Of a DNA stretch of 21,571 bases, positions 1-6,117 are shown piece by piece. A program made the position numbers and the translations under genes. The DNA lies in the NCBI GenBank assembly GCA_016219235.1, contig JACRBO010000287.1:1-21571 (forward strand), given 5' to 3'. The stretch comes from Chloroflexota bacterium. GTDB taxonomy: Bacteria; Chloroflexota; Anaerolineae; Fen-1058. How positions within the stretch are numbered: position 1 is the first letter of the stretch; each line of letters starts with the position of its first letter. The notes below the pieces were generated by a model. That model was given only the letters and a program-made list of their open reading frames with translations, had not been told where the DNA came from and made no database searches.

Positions 1-60
1 GCCCCTAACCTTACGGCTCAGCCCCTTCCGCCTCGCTCCGGCTTGGCGAAAGTGAAAGTG

Positions 61-1152
61 TTAGCTACTCAGGAGTATGTGCTTATTGTCCGCCTTCGCT
101 TTTGCCAGCGCCGCCGCGATGTCTTTTGGGGCGGCGGCCTGTGGGTCATATGGTCCGCGAATCGCACTCGGTTTGCCGGTGGGCTTGATGATACCCGCCG
201 GCGCACCGGTTGGTTGCAGTAATTTGAATGACTTTAGAAAGCTGTCCGCTTCAGTGCGATTGAATTCACTCTTCGGAGTCACCAGCATGATTTGATAGAG
301 CCGATTCTCGACCAGATACATGCGGGCTTGGACCGTCACTGCCAGATTGTTGGCCGTCGCGTTGATCGTGAACTCGCGGCCCGGATGAGTGTCCAGCGTC
401 AATTTGTCTTCGGAGATGACCTGGCCCTTCAGGTTAGCGGCCGCGCAGTCGCGACCGCCGTCAAGCATCTGCTCTGGATTACTTTGTTGAACGATCTCGG
501 CGGGATAGTCGGAATAGCCCACCATATAGGCGACATTGCCAGATTCTGCCAGGAACATGTGGAAGTCGATTTGGCCGATCGCGGTATCAGCTGATTGGGT
601 CGATTCCTTTAGCGTGAAGGGCGTCATGATGGAAAAGCCGCCGGCCGTCGAGGTGAACTCTTTGGGCTGATTAACCACTATCGTGCGTATCGCCTGAGTG
701 AACAAGGTCGCCGACATCAGAAACGCCGCGACGGCTATCGCTGAAATGATGCCGGTGCTGACATATTTGACGATGCCCTGGCGCGTAGAACGAAACACCC
801 GGCCATTGAGACCGGCGGCAGCCCCTCCAATCAGGCCGCCCAAAGCACCGCCGATGAAGACCAGCAAGACGGGCAAACCCACCCAGAGCCATTGATACCA
901 TTTCATGGGTTCGGCGACGACGAAGGGTCGTTCATCGATGACGACGTGCGGGATCGGATCAAGAAAATTGGCGTTAACGAACCTTGCCACGACTTCGACG
1001 CCGTCATTGCGGCGAAGTATAAATTGACCACGTTTGGACCCTTTTGGCGCTGGCAGGCCGTCGATAATCAGCCTGGGTCTCGACCAGAAACCGCTGATTT
1101 CAAGGACTGGCTCGCGATTTTCAAAACCGGGCGCGTTCACGGGAATCTGCAT
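61..1152 (-). CDS. Two-TM membrane protein with a soluble C-terminal domain, function unknown
   Basis: The function is not recognised. The start is placed at the ATG at 1152 (MQIPVNAPG, 363 aa) because a strong AGGAGGG lies 8-9 nt upstream; a possible longer start 12 codons earlier has no such support. A soluble N-terminal part of about 80 residues is followed by two hydrophobic segments near residues 86-115 (Gly/Ala-rich) and 131-151. The C-terminal part (about 165-335) looks like one extracytoplasmic alpha/beta domain resembling the PsbP/DUF1795 type (a 'GGFSIMTP' opening and a 'SFLKSFKLL' ending). The tail is rich in Pro, Ala and Lys. The gene lies downstream of the cnoX-like gene on the same strand, but a terminator and 226 nt separate them, so it is probably transcribed on its own. 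That it is a membrane protein is clear; the domain resemblance is by eye only. Confidence 0.75.
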   Translation of the reverse strand: MQIPVNAPGFENREPVLEISGFWSRPRLIIDGLPAPKGSKRGQFILRRNDGVEVVARFVNANFLDPIPHVVIDERPFVVAEPMKWYQWLWVGLPVLLVFIGGALGGLIGGAAAGLNGRVFRSTRQGIVKYVSTGIISAIAVAAFLMSATLFTQAIRTIVVNQPKEFTSTAGGFSIMTPFTLKESTQSADTAIGQIDFHMFLAESGNVAYMVGYSDYPAEIVQQSNPEQMLDGGRDCAAANLKGQVISEDKLTLDTHPGREFTINATANNLAVTVQARMYLVENRLYQIMLVTPKSEFNRTEADSFLKSFKLLQPTGAPAGIIKPTGKPSAIRGPYDPQAAAPKDIAAALAKAKADNKHILLSS

Positions 1153-1302
1153 GAAGACATCCCTCCTGACATAGAGTGGTTGGCTCAAACGATAAATTCA
1201 CTTGCAAAGGCATCTGCGCCAGTGTAGACGGCTTCAATTGCCCGGTCAACTGAGGAATGTCACCCGAAATCTGATCTATTATCCTGTGGACGTGCCGGCC
1301 TC

Positions 1303-1351
1303 TTCAAAACAAAAACCCGACTCGCCGCCTACATCGGCCAATCGGGTTTTT
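1303..1351 (-). terminator. Intrinsic terminator after the cnoX-like gene
   Basis: A 10-bp perfect stem (1311-1320 with 1342-1351, AAAAACCCGA/TCGGGTTTTT) encloses a loop with a further 4-bp GCCG/CGGC pairing. On the minus strand it is followed by a T-rich run (TTTTTGTTTT). It lies 28 nt past the stop of the thioredoxin gene and is oriented to end that transcript. Confidence 0.8.
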
Positions 1352-1378
1352 CGTGGCAAGCACAGCCAGGACACTGGC

Positions 1379-2197
1379 TTAGAACAACACATTCGCCAGC
1401 TGGCGGCGATAGTCCTTCACCAGCGGATCATCGCCGAGCAATTCGAACATCGCCAGCAGCGACTGCTTCGCCGCACCATTCCGCGAAGTGCGATTCTTCC
1501 GCAGGATCGCCAACAGCGCGTCCATCGCTTCGACATAGCGGCCTTGTTTGGTCAGATCGGCCGCGGCTTGATACTGTGCGTCAGAGCCATCGTTGACTGC
1601 TTCCGTCTGATTCAACAGCTGCGCCAGCGGGAGTAATCTCTCAGCAACCGCAGATTCTTTGGCGCTGGACGGGATCGTCTCAAAGGTCGTGATGGCTTCC
1701 GCGCCGCGACCCAGCCGCAGCAAAACTTTACCCAGCGTCATCGCGGCCTCGTTGTGATCGGGTTTCGCGCTCATGATGTTGTGCAGCGCCGTTTCGGCTT
1801 CGCTCAAGCGGCCCTCACTGACGAGAGCCTGGGCGGCCGTCAAAGCCAGATCGCTTTTGGCGGGCGCGTACTTCTTCAAGAACTCGCGCACTTTCGGTTC
1901 CGGCTGCGCGCCCACGAATTCGCCCACGACTTTGCCGTCGCGAAACACCTTCACCGCCGGGATGCCCTGCACGCCGTATTGCTGCGCCAGCCGTTGATTG
2001 TTATCGCTGTTGATTTTGGCCAGCACAAACGCGCCGTTGGCCTCGGTGGTCACCCTCTCCAGGATCGGACTCAACATGCGGCAGGGTCCGCACCACGGCG
2101 CCCAGAAATCCACGATGACGGGCTGCCGTCTGGAACGCTCGATCACGTCCGGGATGAAGTTGGCTTCGTTGACGTCGAGGATGTTGGCGTTGATCAT
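1379..2197 (-). CDS. cnoX: Thioredoxin-TPR protein (CnoX/YbbN type chaperedoxin)
   Basis: 272 aa from ATG 2197; a TTG six codons upstream is a possible but weaker start. The thioredoxin fold occupies residues 1-110, with the active site W35-C-G-P-C39 and the cis-proline P80 in 'GIPAVKVF'. The rest (about 115-272) is helical with TPR-like spacing ('LSEAETALHNIMSAKPDHNEA', broken up by Ala/Leu helices), as in the YbbN/CnoX family. CnoX proteins hold unfolded clients and protect cysteines under oxidative stress, acting in the cytoplasm with GroEL or DnaK. The E. coli protein has lost the CxxC pair; this one keeps it and should be redox-active. No clear Shine-Dalgarno sequence is visible, and a repeat array begins about 25 nt upstream. 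A strong terminator follows. The domain call is secure; CnoX rather than another Trx-TPR protein is likely. Confidence 0.87.
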   Translation of the reverse strand: MINANILDVNEANFIPDVIERSRRQPVIVDFWAPWCGPCRMLSPILERVTTEANGAFVLAKINSDNNQRLAQQYGVQGIPAVKVFRDGKVVGEFVGAQPEPKVREFLKKYAPAKSDLALTAAQALVSEGRLSEAETALHNIMSAKPDHNEAAMTLGKVLLRLGRGAEAITTFETIPSSAKESAVAERLLPLAQLLNQTEAVNDGSDAQYQAAADLTKQGRYVEAMDALLAILRKNRTSRNGAAKQSLLAMFELLGDDPLVKDYRRQLANVLF

Positions 2198-2221
2198 GTG
2201 GTGAGCCTGTGACAAGTGAAT

Positions 2222-2372
2222 GGTCGACTGGTAACTGGTGATCAGTCAATCGGTGATCGGTCAATCGGTGATCGGTCAATTGGTAACTGGTCAATCAGTA
2301 ATCGGTGATCGGTTAACCAGTTACCGATTGACTGATCGACCAGTTACCAGTTGACCAGTTACCAGTTACCAT
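2222..2372. repeat. 15-bp tandem array with long hairpin arms (GGTGATCGGTCAATC type)
   Basis: Six degenerate 15-bp units run from 2222 to 2311 (for example GGTGATCGGTCAATC, GGTAACTGGTCAATC). Each can be read as a 7-mer plus an 8-mer. The array then turns into its own complement: 2230-2253 pairs with 2324-2348 over 24 bp with one indel, so a long hairpin is possible. It fills the gap between the CDGSH stop and the cnoX-like start and would lie in any joint transcript. Confidence 0.9.
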
Positions 2373-3089
2373 TCAACCAATCACCCGATTCTTCAACTCC
2401 CGATGTGTGCCGTCGCACAACGGCTTTATCTTAGATTCACCACAGTTGCATAAGGTGACACGATTGCGTGTCTCAAACGGCTGGCCGTCCGATCGTTCCA
2501 CGACGATGTTGCCCGTCACCCACAACGGCCCCTCGATCGGCCCGTCGTCGGTGATCTCCGTGATTAGCGCGATCTGCTGCGGCAGGTCGGGTTCCACGTT
2601 GGGCGTCTCCGGCTCGATCGAGTACGAGTACGACCCCGACGGGCAGCGTTCGATCATCGCCATGATCTGCGCGCGCACCTGCGGATCGGCGCTGTCTTTC
2701 AGCATCTTGCGGATGTTGGTCAGGCGCGTGCCGCAAAAGCCTGATTCCATGCAGATGGCATGATCGCGCTTGACGACGATCCGGCTGCCGCCCGGATAGA
2801 TTTCCTGCCGCTCTGGCGTCGTGTCGGTGGCCGCCGTTTCCGTGCCGTCGAAATTCACCTGAAGATGTGAGTCATCGCAGAACGGCCGGTTTTTGCTGTG
2901 GCCGCAGCGGCACAGCAGATAGGTCTTGCCGGCCTCAACCTCGCCGGTCTTCTCCCACGTCAGCGGCTCGCCGTATTCCGACACGACCTGCCGTTTGCGC
3001 ACCAGCGGCACGCCGCCCTTGACGATGTACGGGCCATTCTTTTCCACGATGATGCGCCGGGCATTCTTCGGATCGGCGATGGTTGCCAT
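2373..3089 (-). CDS. Double CDGSH iron-sulfur protein with a central Fer4-like Cys segment
   Basis: 238 aa from ATG 3089, with GGGAG about 13 nt upstream (a long spacing). There are two CDGSH-type [2Fe-2S] motifs: C60-x-C62...C71-D-D-S-H75 near the N-terminus and C214-x-C216...C225-D-G-T-H229 at the C-terminus, each with the 3-Cys/1-His ligand set of mitoNEET-type domains. The first has Asp where CDGSH has Gly. Between them (about 105-160) a Cys segment (H110, C113, C119 and C149 in 'ERCPSGSYSY') resembles the divergent ferredoxin-like Fer4_19 domain that accompanies CDGSH domains in bacteria. Such proteins are soluble and are thought to carry electrons or Fe-S clusters; the exact partner is not known. 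The gene lies 80 nt downstream of the macrodomain gene on the same strand, so co-transcription is possible. The family call is firm. Confidence 0.92.
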   Translation of the reverse strand: MATIADPKNARRIIVEKNGPYIVKGGVPLVRKRQVVSEYGEPLTWEKTGEVEAGKTYLLCRCGHSKNRPFCDDSHLQVNFDGTETAATDTTPERQEIYPGGSRIVVKRDHAICMESGFCGTRLTNIRKMLKDSADPQVRAQIMAMIERCPSGSYSYSIEPETPNVEPDLPQQIALITEITDDGPIEGPLWVTGNIVVERSDGQPFETRNRVTLCNCGESKIKPLCDGTHRELKNRVIG

Positions 3090-3169
3090 GATGTTGGGTT
3101 ATCTCCCTTGAGTGATGTGCACCGAAACACGCGGGCTAAAATTCTTGCGAGGGTTGAATTCAAGGTTAG

Positions 3170-3727
3170 TCAATCATCCGCGCCACCCTTCGCAAGGTTA
3201 TACCCTGACGCCAACTCCGCCAGTGCCGTCTCAAACACGGCCAGCGCCGGCGCATCATACAGGCACATGACCACCCGCGTCAAGCCCGTCGCGCCCTGGC
3301 AGTAGTCGAGGATCATCGACAGGATCACGCGCGCGGCGGCGGCCATTGGATAGCCATAGACCCCCGTGCTGATCGCCGGAAACGCGATGGATGTCAGGTG
3401 ATGCTCGTCGGCCAGACGCAGCGAATTTCTCACAGCCGCGGCCAGCAATTCGGCATCCCGTGCTCGACCGCTGTAAATCGGCCCGACGGTGTGAATGACG
3501 TGCCGCGCTGTCAATTGATAGCCGCGCGTCATCTTCGCTTCGCCAGTTTTGCAGCCGTGAAGTGTGCGGCATTCGGCCAACAGGTCTGGCCCGGCCGCGC
3601 GATGGATCGCGCCATCGACGCCGCCGCCGCCCAGCAGCGATTCATTCGCCGCATTGACGATGGCATCGACATCGAGCGTGGTAATGTCGGCCTGAATGAG
3701 TTCCAGCGACGTGTGGTTGACGAGCAT
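3170..3727 (-). CDS. Macrodomain protein (ADP-ribose / O-acetyl-ADP-ribose hydrolase type)
   Basis: 185 aa from ATG 3727, a single-domain macro protein of MacroD/YmdB size. Diagnostic motifs are 'LIQADIT' at the N-terminus, N25-A-A-N28, the glycine-rich loop '[10 protein letters not shown]' (33-42), 'HTVGPIY' and the phosphate-binding loop '[10 protein letters not shown]'. Members remove ADP-ribose from acidic residues or hydrolyse O-acetyl-ADP-ribose in the cytoplasm. The reading frame stays open for 35 more codons upstream into the 15-bp array, giving a Y-R-S-T-x pentapeptide repeat with only a TTG start. The ATG at 3727 is preferred because the conserved fold begins immediately after it. 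No good Shine-Dalgarno sequence is visible. The CDGSH gene follows 80 nt downstream. Confidence 0.92.
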   Translation of the reverse strand: MLVNHTSLELIQADITTLDVDAIVNAANESLLGGGGVDGAIHRAAGPDLLAECRTLHGCKTGEAKMTRGYQLTARHVIHTVGPIYSGRARDAELLAAAVRNSLRLADEHHLTSIAFPAISTGVYGYPMAAAARVILSMILDYCQGATGLTRVVMCLYDAPALAVFETALAELASGYNLAKGGADD

Positions 3728-3733
3728 GGGAAT

Positions 3734-3838
3734 GGTTGATCGGTAACGGGTTGATTGGTAATCGGTTGATCGGTAATCGGTCGATCGGTAACTGGTTGAT
3801 CGGTAACTGGTTGACCGATCACCGATTACCAATCTACC
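3734..3838. repeat. 15-bp tandem array with hairpin arms (GGTTGATCGGTAATC type)
   Basis: Five 15-bp units run head to tail (3734-3808, for example GGTTGATCGGTAATC, GGTTGATCGGTAACT). A complementary stretch follows: 3749-3774 pairs with 3814-3838 over about 25 bp with one indel and one mismatch. The array starts 6 nt upstream of the macrodomain start codon and ends near the stop of the next lipoprotein gene. The unit is related to, but not the same as, the array at 2222-2372. Confidence 0.9.
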
Positions 3839-3850
3839 AATTTACCTGCC

Positions 3851-4570
3851 TTACGGAACCCGCTTCATCACCACCGGTTGGGCATTCTCCACCGGAGGCG
3901 TGTAGACCAGCGTGGTCGTATCGCACTGGTAGCCAAACGTGTTGTATTTGGGATCGGATGACGCGCCGAACATGGCCGCCAGTTCTGCCGGGGTGTTGGC
4001 GAACAACTCGGCGCCGTTCATAGTGGCCGAGATTTTGAGGCCCTTTAACTCACCGTTGCTGAACGTGATCTGATCGTCGGTCGCCGCGTACTGTGACTCG
4101 GCTGCGCCGCTGATGATGACGTTGATGTCAAACGTCAATTTCTCCACGGCCATCGCCATCATCATGGTAAAGTCCTGCGCGTCCACGTTGGCCGAGCCGT
4201 CCGCGTCAAAGACGTACACAATGCGGCCCGTCTGCCCGACAAAACTCACGGCGCCGCCTGTCTGGGCAAAGACCGATTGCATATAATTCGATAGATCGAC
4301 CAACTCCCACGTGCCCACCAGGCAGGCGCTGCTCGACGCCGGCAGCGGGGTGGCTGTCGGCGCAGTAGTCGGCGTAGGAGCCGTGGTAGCAGTCGGGGCA
4401 GCGGTCGGAATAGCCGTCGGGACGAGCGTGGGGGCGGATACGCTGGTCGCAGTTGCAGCCGGTGCAACCGGCGCAGCCGGGACCGGAGTGGCCGCTGAAC
4501 TCGAGCAAGCCGACAGGCTCAGCGACAGCAGCAGGCCGGCGAAACTGATGCGTTGAATCAAACGTGACAT
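3851..4570 (-). CDS. Lipoprotein with Thr/Pro linker and lipocalin-like domain (paralog of its upstream neighbour)
   Basis: 239 aa from ATG 4570, with GAGGAGAG about 4 nt upstream. A type II signal peptide ends in the lipobox L19-S-A-C22. An Ala/Thr/Pro linker follows to about residue 82. The C-terminal domain starts 'ACLVGTWEL', a pattern seen in small lipocalin-like extracytoplasmic domains, and ends in a Cys-containing 'YQCDTTTLVYTPP'. The two cysteines flanking the domain could form a disulfide. The protein should be anchored outside the cytoplasmic membrane; its ligand is unknown. The gene at 4642-5358 encodes the same layout and the same domain hallmarks, so the pair is a tandem duplication. 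A TACAAT box 35 nt upstream suggests its own promoter. Confidence 0.85.
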   Translation of the reverse strand: MSRLIQRISFAGLLLSLSLSACSSSAATPVPAAPVAPAATATSVSAPTLVPTAIPTAAPTATTAPTPTTAPTATPLPASSSACLVGTWELVDLSNYMQSVFAQTGGAVSFVGQTGRIVYVFDADGSANVDAQDFTMMMAMAVEKLTFDINVIISGAAESQYAATDDQITFSNGELKGLKISATMNGAELFANTPAELAAMFGASSDPKYNTFGYQCDTTTLVYTPPVENAQPVVMKRVP

Positions 4571-4604
4571 GACACTCTCCTCTGCAAGATTCAGGTTGAC
4601 ACGT

Positions 4605-4610
4605 ATTGTA
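4605..4610 (-). promoter_or_regulatory. Candidate -10 box (GGGTACAAT) for the lipoprotein gene at 3851-4570
   Basis: TACAAT lies about 35 nt upstream of the ATG in the 71-nt gap between the two lipoprotein genes. No clear -35 box is seen. A similar GGTACAAT precedes the paralogous gene. Confidence 0.4.
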
Positions 4611-4641
4611 CCCGAATCCCATAAACCGCCTCGAGCGCCTG

Positions 4642-5358
4642 TCACCTGGCAGGTGATCGTCTGGCCCAGATCAGCGGCGGCGCATCTTTGACCAGCGGCG
4701 TATATCTCAGCGTATCGCCCACGCAGTCGAAACGCAGCACGGAGTTTTGGGCGGGCAGGCCGAACAGGGCGGCCTGATCCTGCCCTGACCCGAATAACCC
4801 TTCGAGACCGTTGACGACCAGGCGAAGGCGCAGCCGCTCGTCGTTCACCTGCGAGAAGCGTAGCTCGCTGTTGTTTGAGACTTCGTAGGCGGCTGTGACC
4901 ACGCCATCCATGGTGCCTGTCGCGTTGAACGCAAATATGCCGCGCTTCAATTTGAGTTGGACCGCGACGTTGTCCGCCTCGACCGACGCCTGGCGGCCAG
5001 CGCCAAACGTGTAGGTGAGGCCGCCGCCGGTTACATCGGCCGTGCCTTGCAGGCCGCTGCGAGCGATCAACACAGCGGCGAACGCATCGGGATTTTCCAG
5101 CGTCCACTCGCCGATGAGGCAGGCCGCACCGGTCACAGGGGTCGGCGTAAAGGTCGGTGTGGGGGTCGGCGTTCGAGTCGGGGTCGCGGTCGGTGTCGGG
5201 GTGCGCGTCGGCGTCGAAGTGCGCGTTGGCCGAACCGTTGCGGTAAGAGTCGGCGAAACGGCCGGGGTCACCGGGACTACGGGGGGTCGGGCGCACGCAG
5301 TCAACAACAACGCGCACATAAGCCCCACCAACATTATTAGCTGCCTGGTTCTATCCAT
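4642..5358 (-). CDS. Lipoprotein with (TPT)n-type linker and lipocalin-like domain
   Basis: 238 aa from ATG 5358 (AGGA 9 nt upstream, weak). The signal peptide ends in the lipobox L19-T-A-C22. A strongly repetitive Thr/Pro/Arg linker (about residues 32-75) follows, encoded by a near-hexameric DNA repeat around 5145-5240. The soluble domain begins 'AACLIGEWTL' and ends 'FDCVGDTLRYTPL', matching the downstream gene's 'ACLVGTWEL' and 'YQCDTTTLVYTPP'. The cell location is the outer face of the membrane. The function is not known; by its shape the domain could bind a small hydrophobic ligand, but no residue shows this. It is first in a run of minus-strand genes and probably has its own promoter (TACAAT at 5389-5394). 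Confidence 0.85.
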   Translation of the reverse strand: MDRTRQLIMLVGLMCALLLTACARPPVVPVTPAVSPTLTATVRPTRTSTPTRTPTPTATPTRTPTPTPTFTPTPVTGAACLIGEWTLENPDAFAAVLIARSGLQGTADVTGGGLTYTFGAGRQASVEADNVAVQLKLKRGIFAFNATGTMDGVVTAAYEVSNNSELRFSQVNDERLRLRLVVNGLEGLFGSGQDQAALFGLPAQNSVLRFDCVGDTLRYTPLVKDAPPLIWARRSPAR

Positions 5359-5388
5359 CGTTACACAATCCTGTAGTTGATAGGATCA

Positions 5389-5394
5389 ATTGTA
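5389..5394 (-). promoter_or_regulatory. Candidate -10 box (AGGTACAAT) for the lipoprotein gene at 4642-5358
   Basis: TACAAT lies 31 nt upstream of the ATG. The spacing to the start codon and the flanking GG match the box before the paralogous gene at 4605. No clear -35 box is seen. The rest of the gap up to 5565 holds no gene or strong signal. Confidence 0.4.
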
Positions 5395-5565
5395 CCTGAG
5401 CGCCGCACGACCTTGCTGCCTCCAGGTGACTGGGCGATACTCGCCAGTATAGTCGGGCGTAGGTCCGCCGCTGGTCAGATGCTCCCGGCTGAGGGTCACC
5501 TCCGCCGTTGCCAGGGATCTAACGCTCCCCGGTGAGCAAAACAAACATCAGAGGCGAGAGTACGA

Positions 5566-6000
5566 TTAACCGGTTAGAAGCAGCGGAGTGATGCGGACCA
5601 GCCAGTCGTGAATCACTTCTAGCCACAGGCCCACGAGAAACCAGATCGGCGCGTAGTCCAATCGGATGTAGCCGTGAACGGAGTAGGGCGACCACCTGGA
5701 ATAATCCCACGGACATGATCCTGTGAAGCGCTTGAGCAGCCAACCCGATAGATACTCGACGGCGAAAAAGCCCAGGGTATAGATCAGGCCGCGAATCGGC
5801 CACCCCAGCGATCGGATGGCGTCATGCGCGGGTTCGTACAAGAAGGCGAACGCCCCGCCATAGATCGGAAACATCCACAGATACGTCGTGCCCTGCAAGC
5901 GCCAATCGTGCACGCGCCCCCGCACCCGATCGCGAATCGCCGTCCACAGAATCTCGCCGCACCAGCCGCCCAGCCCGTACAACACGAAACGCAGCCACAT
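5566..6000 (-). CDS. Small polytopic membrane protein, putative ABC-transporter type IV / CmpB family (PF06541-like)
   Basis: 144 aa from ATG 6000 with GGAG 6 nt upstream. About four hydrophobic segments are visible: 'FVLYGLGGWCGEILWTAI', 'LWMFPIYGGAFAFLY', 'GLIYTLGFFAVEYLSGWLL' and 'YAPIWFLVGLWLEVI'. The 'GxxxE' segment near the start, 'PIYG' and the motif 'CPWDYS' are typical of the family annotated as putative ABC-transporter type IV (PF06541). Members are small integral membrane proteins without proven substrates. The gene is divergent from the lipoprotein gene at 6118, with a hairpin-forming repeat between them. No partner ATPase is present nearby, so a transport role is not supported by context. 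Confidence 0.75.
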   Translation of the reverse strand: MWLRFVLYGLGGWCGEILWTAIRDRVRGRVHDWRLQGTTYLWMFPIYGGAFAFLYEPAHDAIRSLGWPIRGLIYTLGFFAVEYLSGWLLKRFTGSCPWDYSRWSPYSVHGYIRLDYAPIWFLVGLWLEVIHDWLVRITPLLLTG

Positions 6001-6031
6001 GTTATGCTCCTTGAATTGATGACAAGGTGAA

Positions 6032-6092
6032 GGGGTGACATGGTGATAAGGTGATCGCTTGCCTGAAGATCACCTTGTCACCTTGTCACCCT
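6032..6092. repeat. GGTGACAA-type repeat forming a 25-bp inverted repeat
   Basis: The arms 6032-6056 and 6068-6092 pair over about 25 bp with two or three mismatches and an 11-nt loop. Units are about 8 bp long (TCACCTTG repeated on the right arm). It lies in the divergent region between two start codons, so it is not a terminator for either gene. Confidence 0.85.
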
Positions 6093-6101
6093 GTCTTCAT
6101 A

Positions 6102-6110
6102 TGGTATGAT
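6102..6110 (+). promoter_or_regulatory. Extended -10 element TGGTATGAT, predicting a leaderless mRNA
   Basis: TATGAT at 6105-6110 with TGG in front ends 7 nt before the ATG at 6118. Transcription would start at or next to that ATG, and no Shine-Dalgarno sequence is present. A -35 box is not evident because the position is taken by the repeat. Confidence 0.5.
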
Positions 6111-6117
6111 CCGCGCG

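Noticed and set aside
1202..1636. Plus-strand open frame opposite the cnoX-like gene
   Set aside because: It has no domain, runs through the terminator, and lies antisense to a gene with a clear thioredoxin active site.
3734..3838. CRISPR array
   Set aside because: The units are only 15 bp, contiguous and degenerate, with no unique spacers and no cas genes nearby. The same holds for the array at 2222-2372.
4571..5317. Extension of the lipoprotein frame at 3851-4570 back to 5317 (488 codons)
   Set aside because: The upstream part is an out-of-frame reading of the neighbouring lipoprotein gene. The signal peptide and Shine-Dalgarno sequence place the start at 4570.
5428..5450. Short hairpin CTGGGCGA/TCGCCAG in the gap 5395-5565
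   Set aside because: The stem is interrupted, has no T-run, and its position relative to the neighbouring genes gives no function.
6032..6092. Bidirectional terminator
   Set aside because: The hairpin lies between two divergent start codons, not after genes, and has no T-run.
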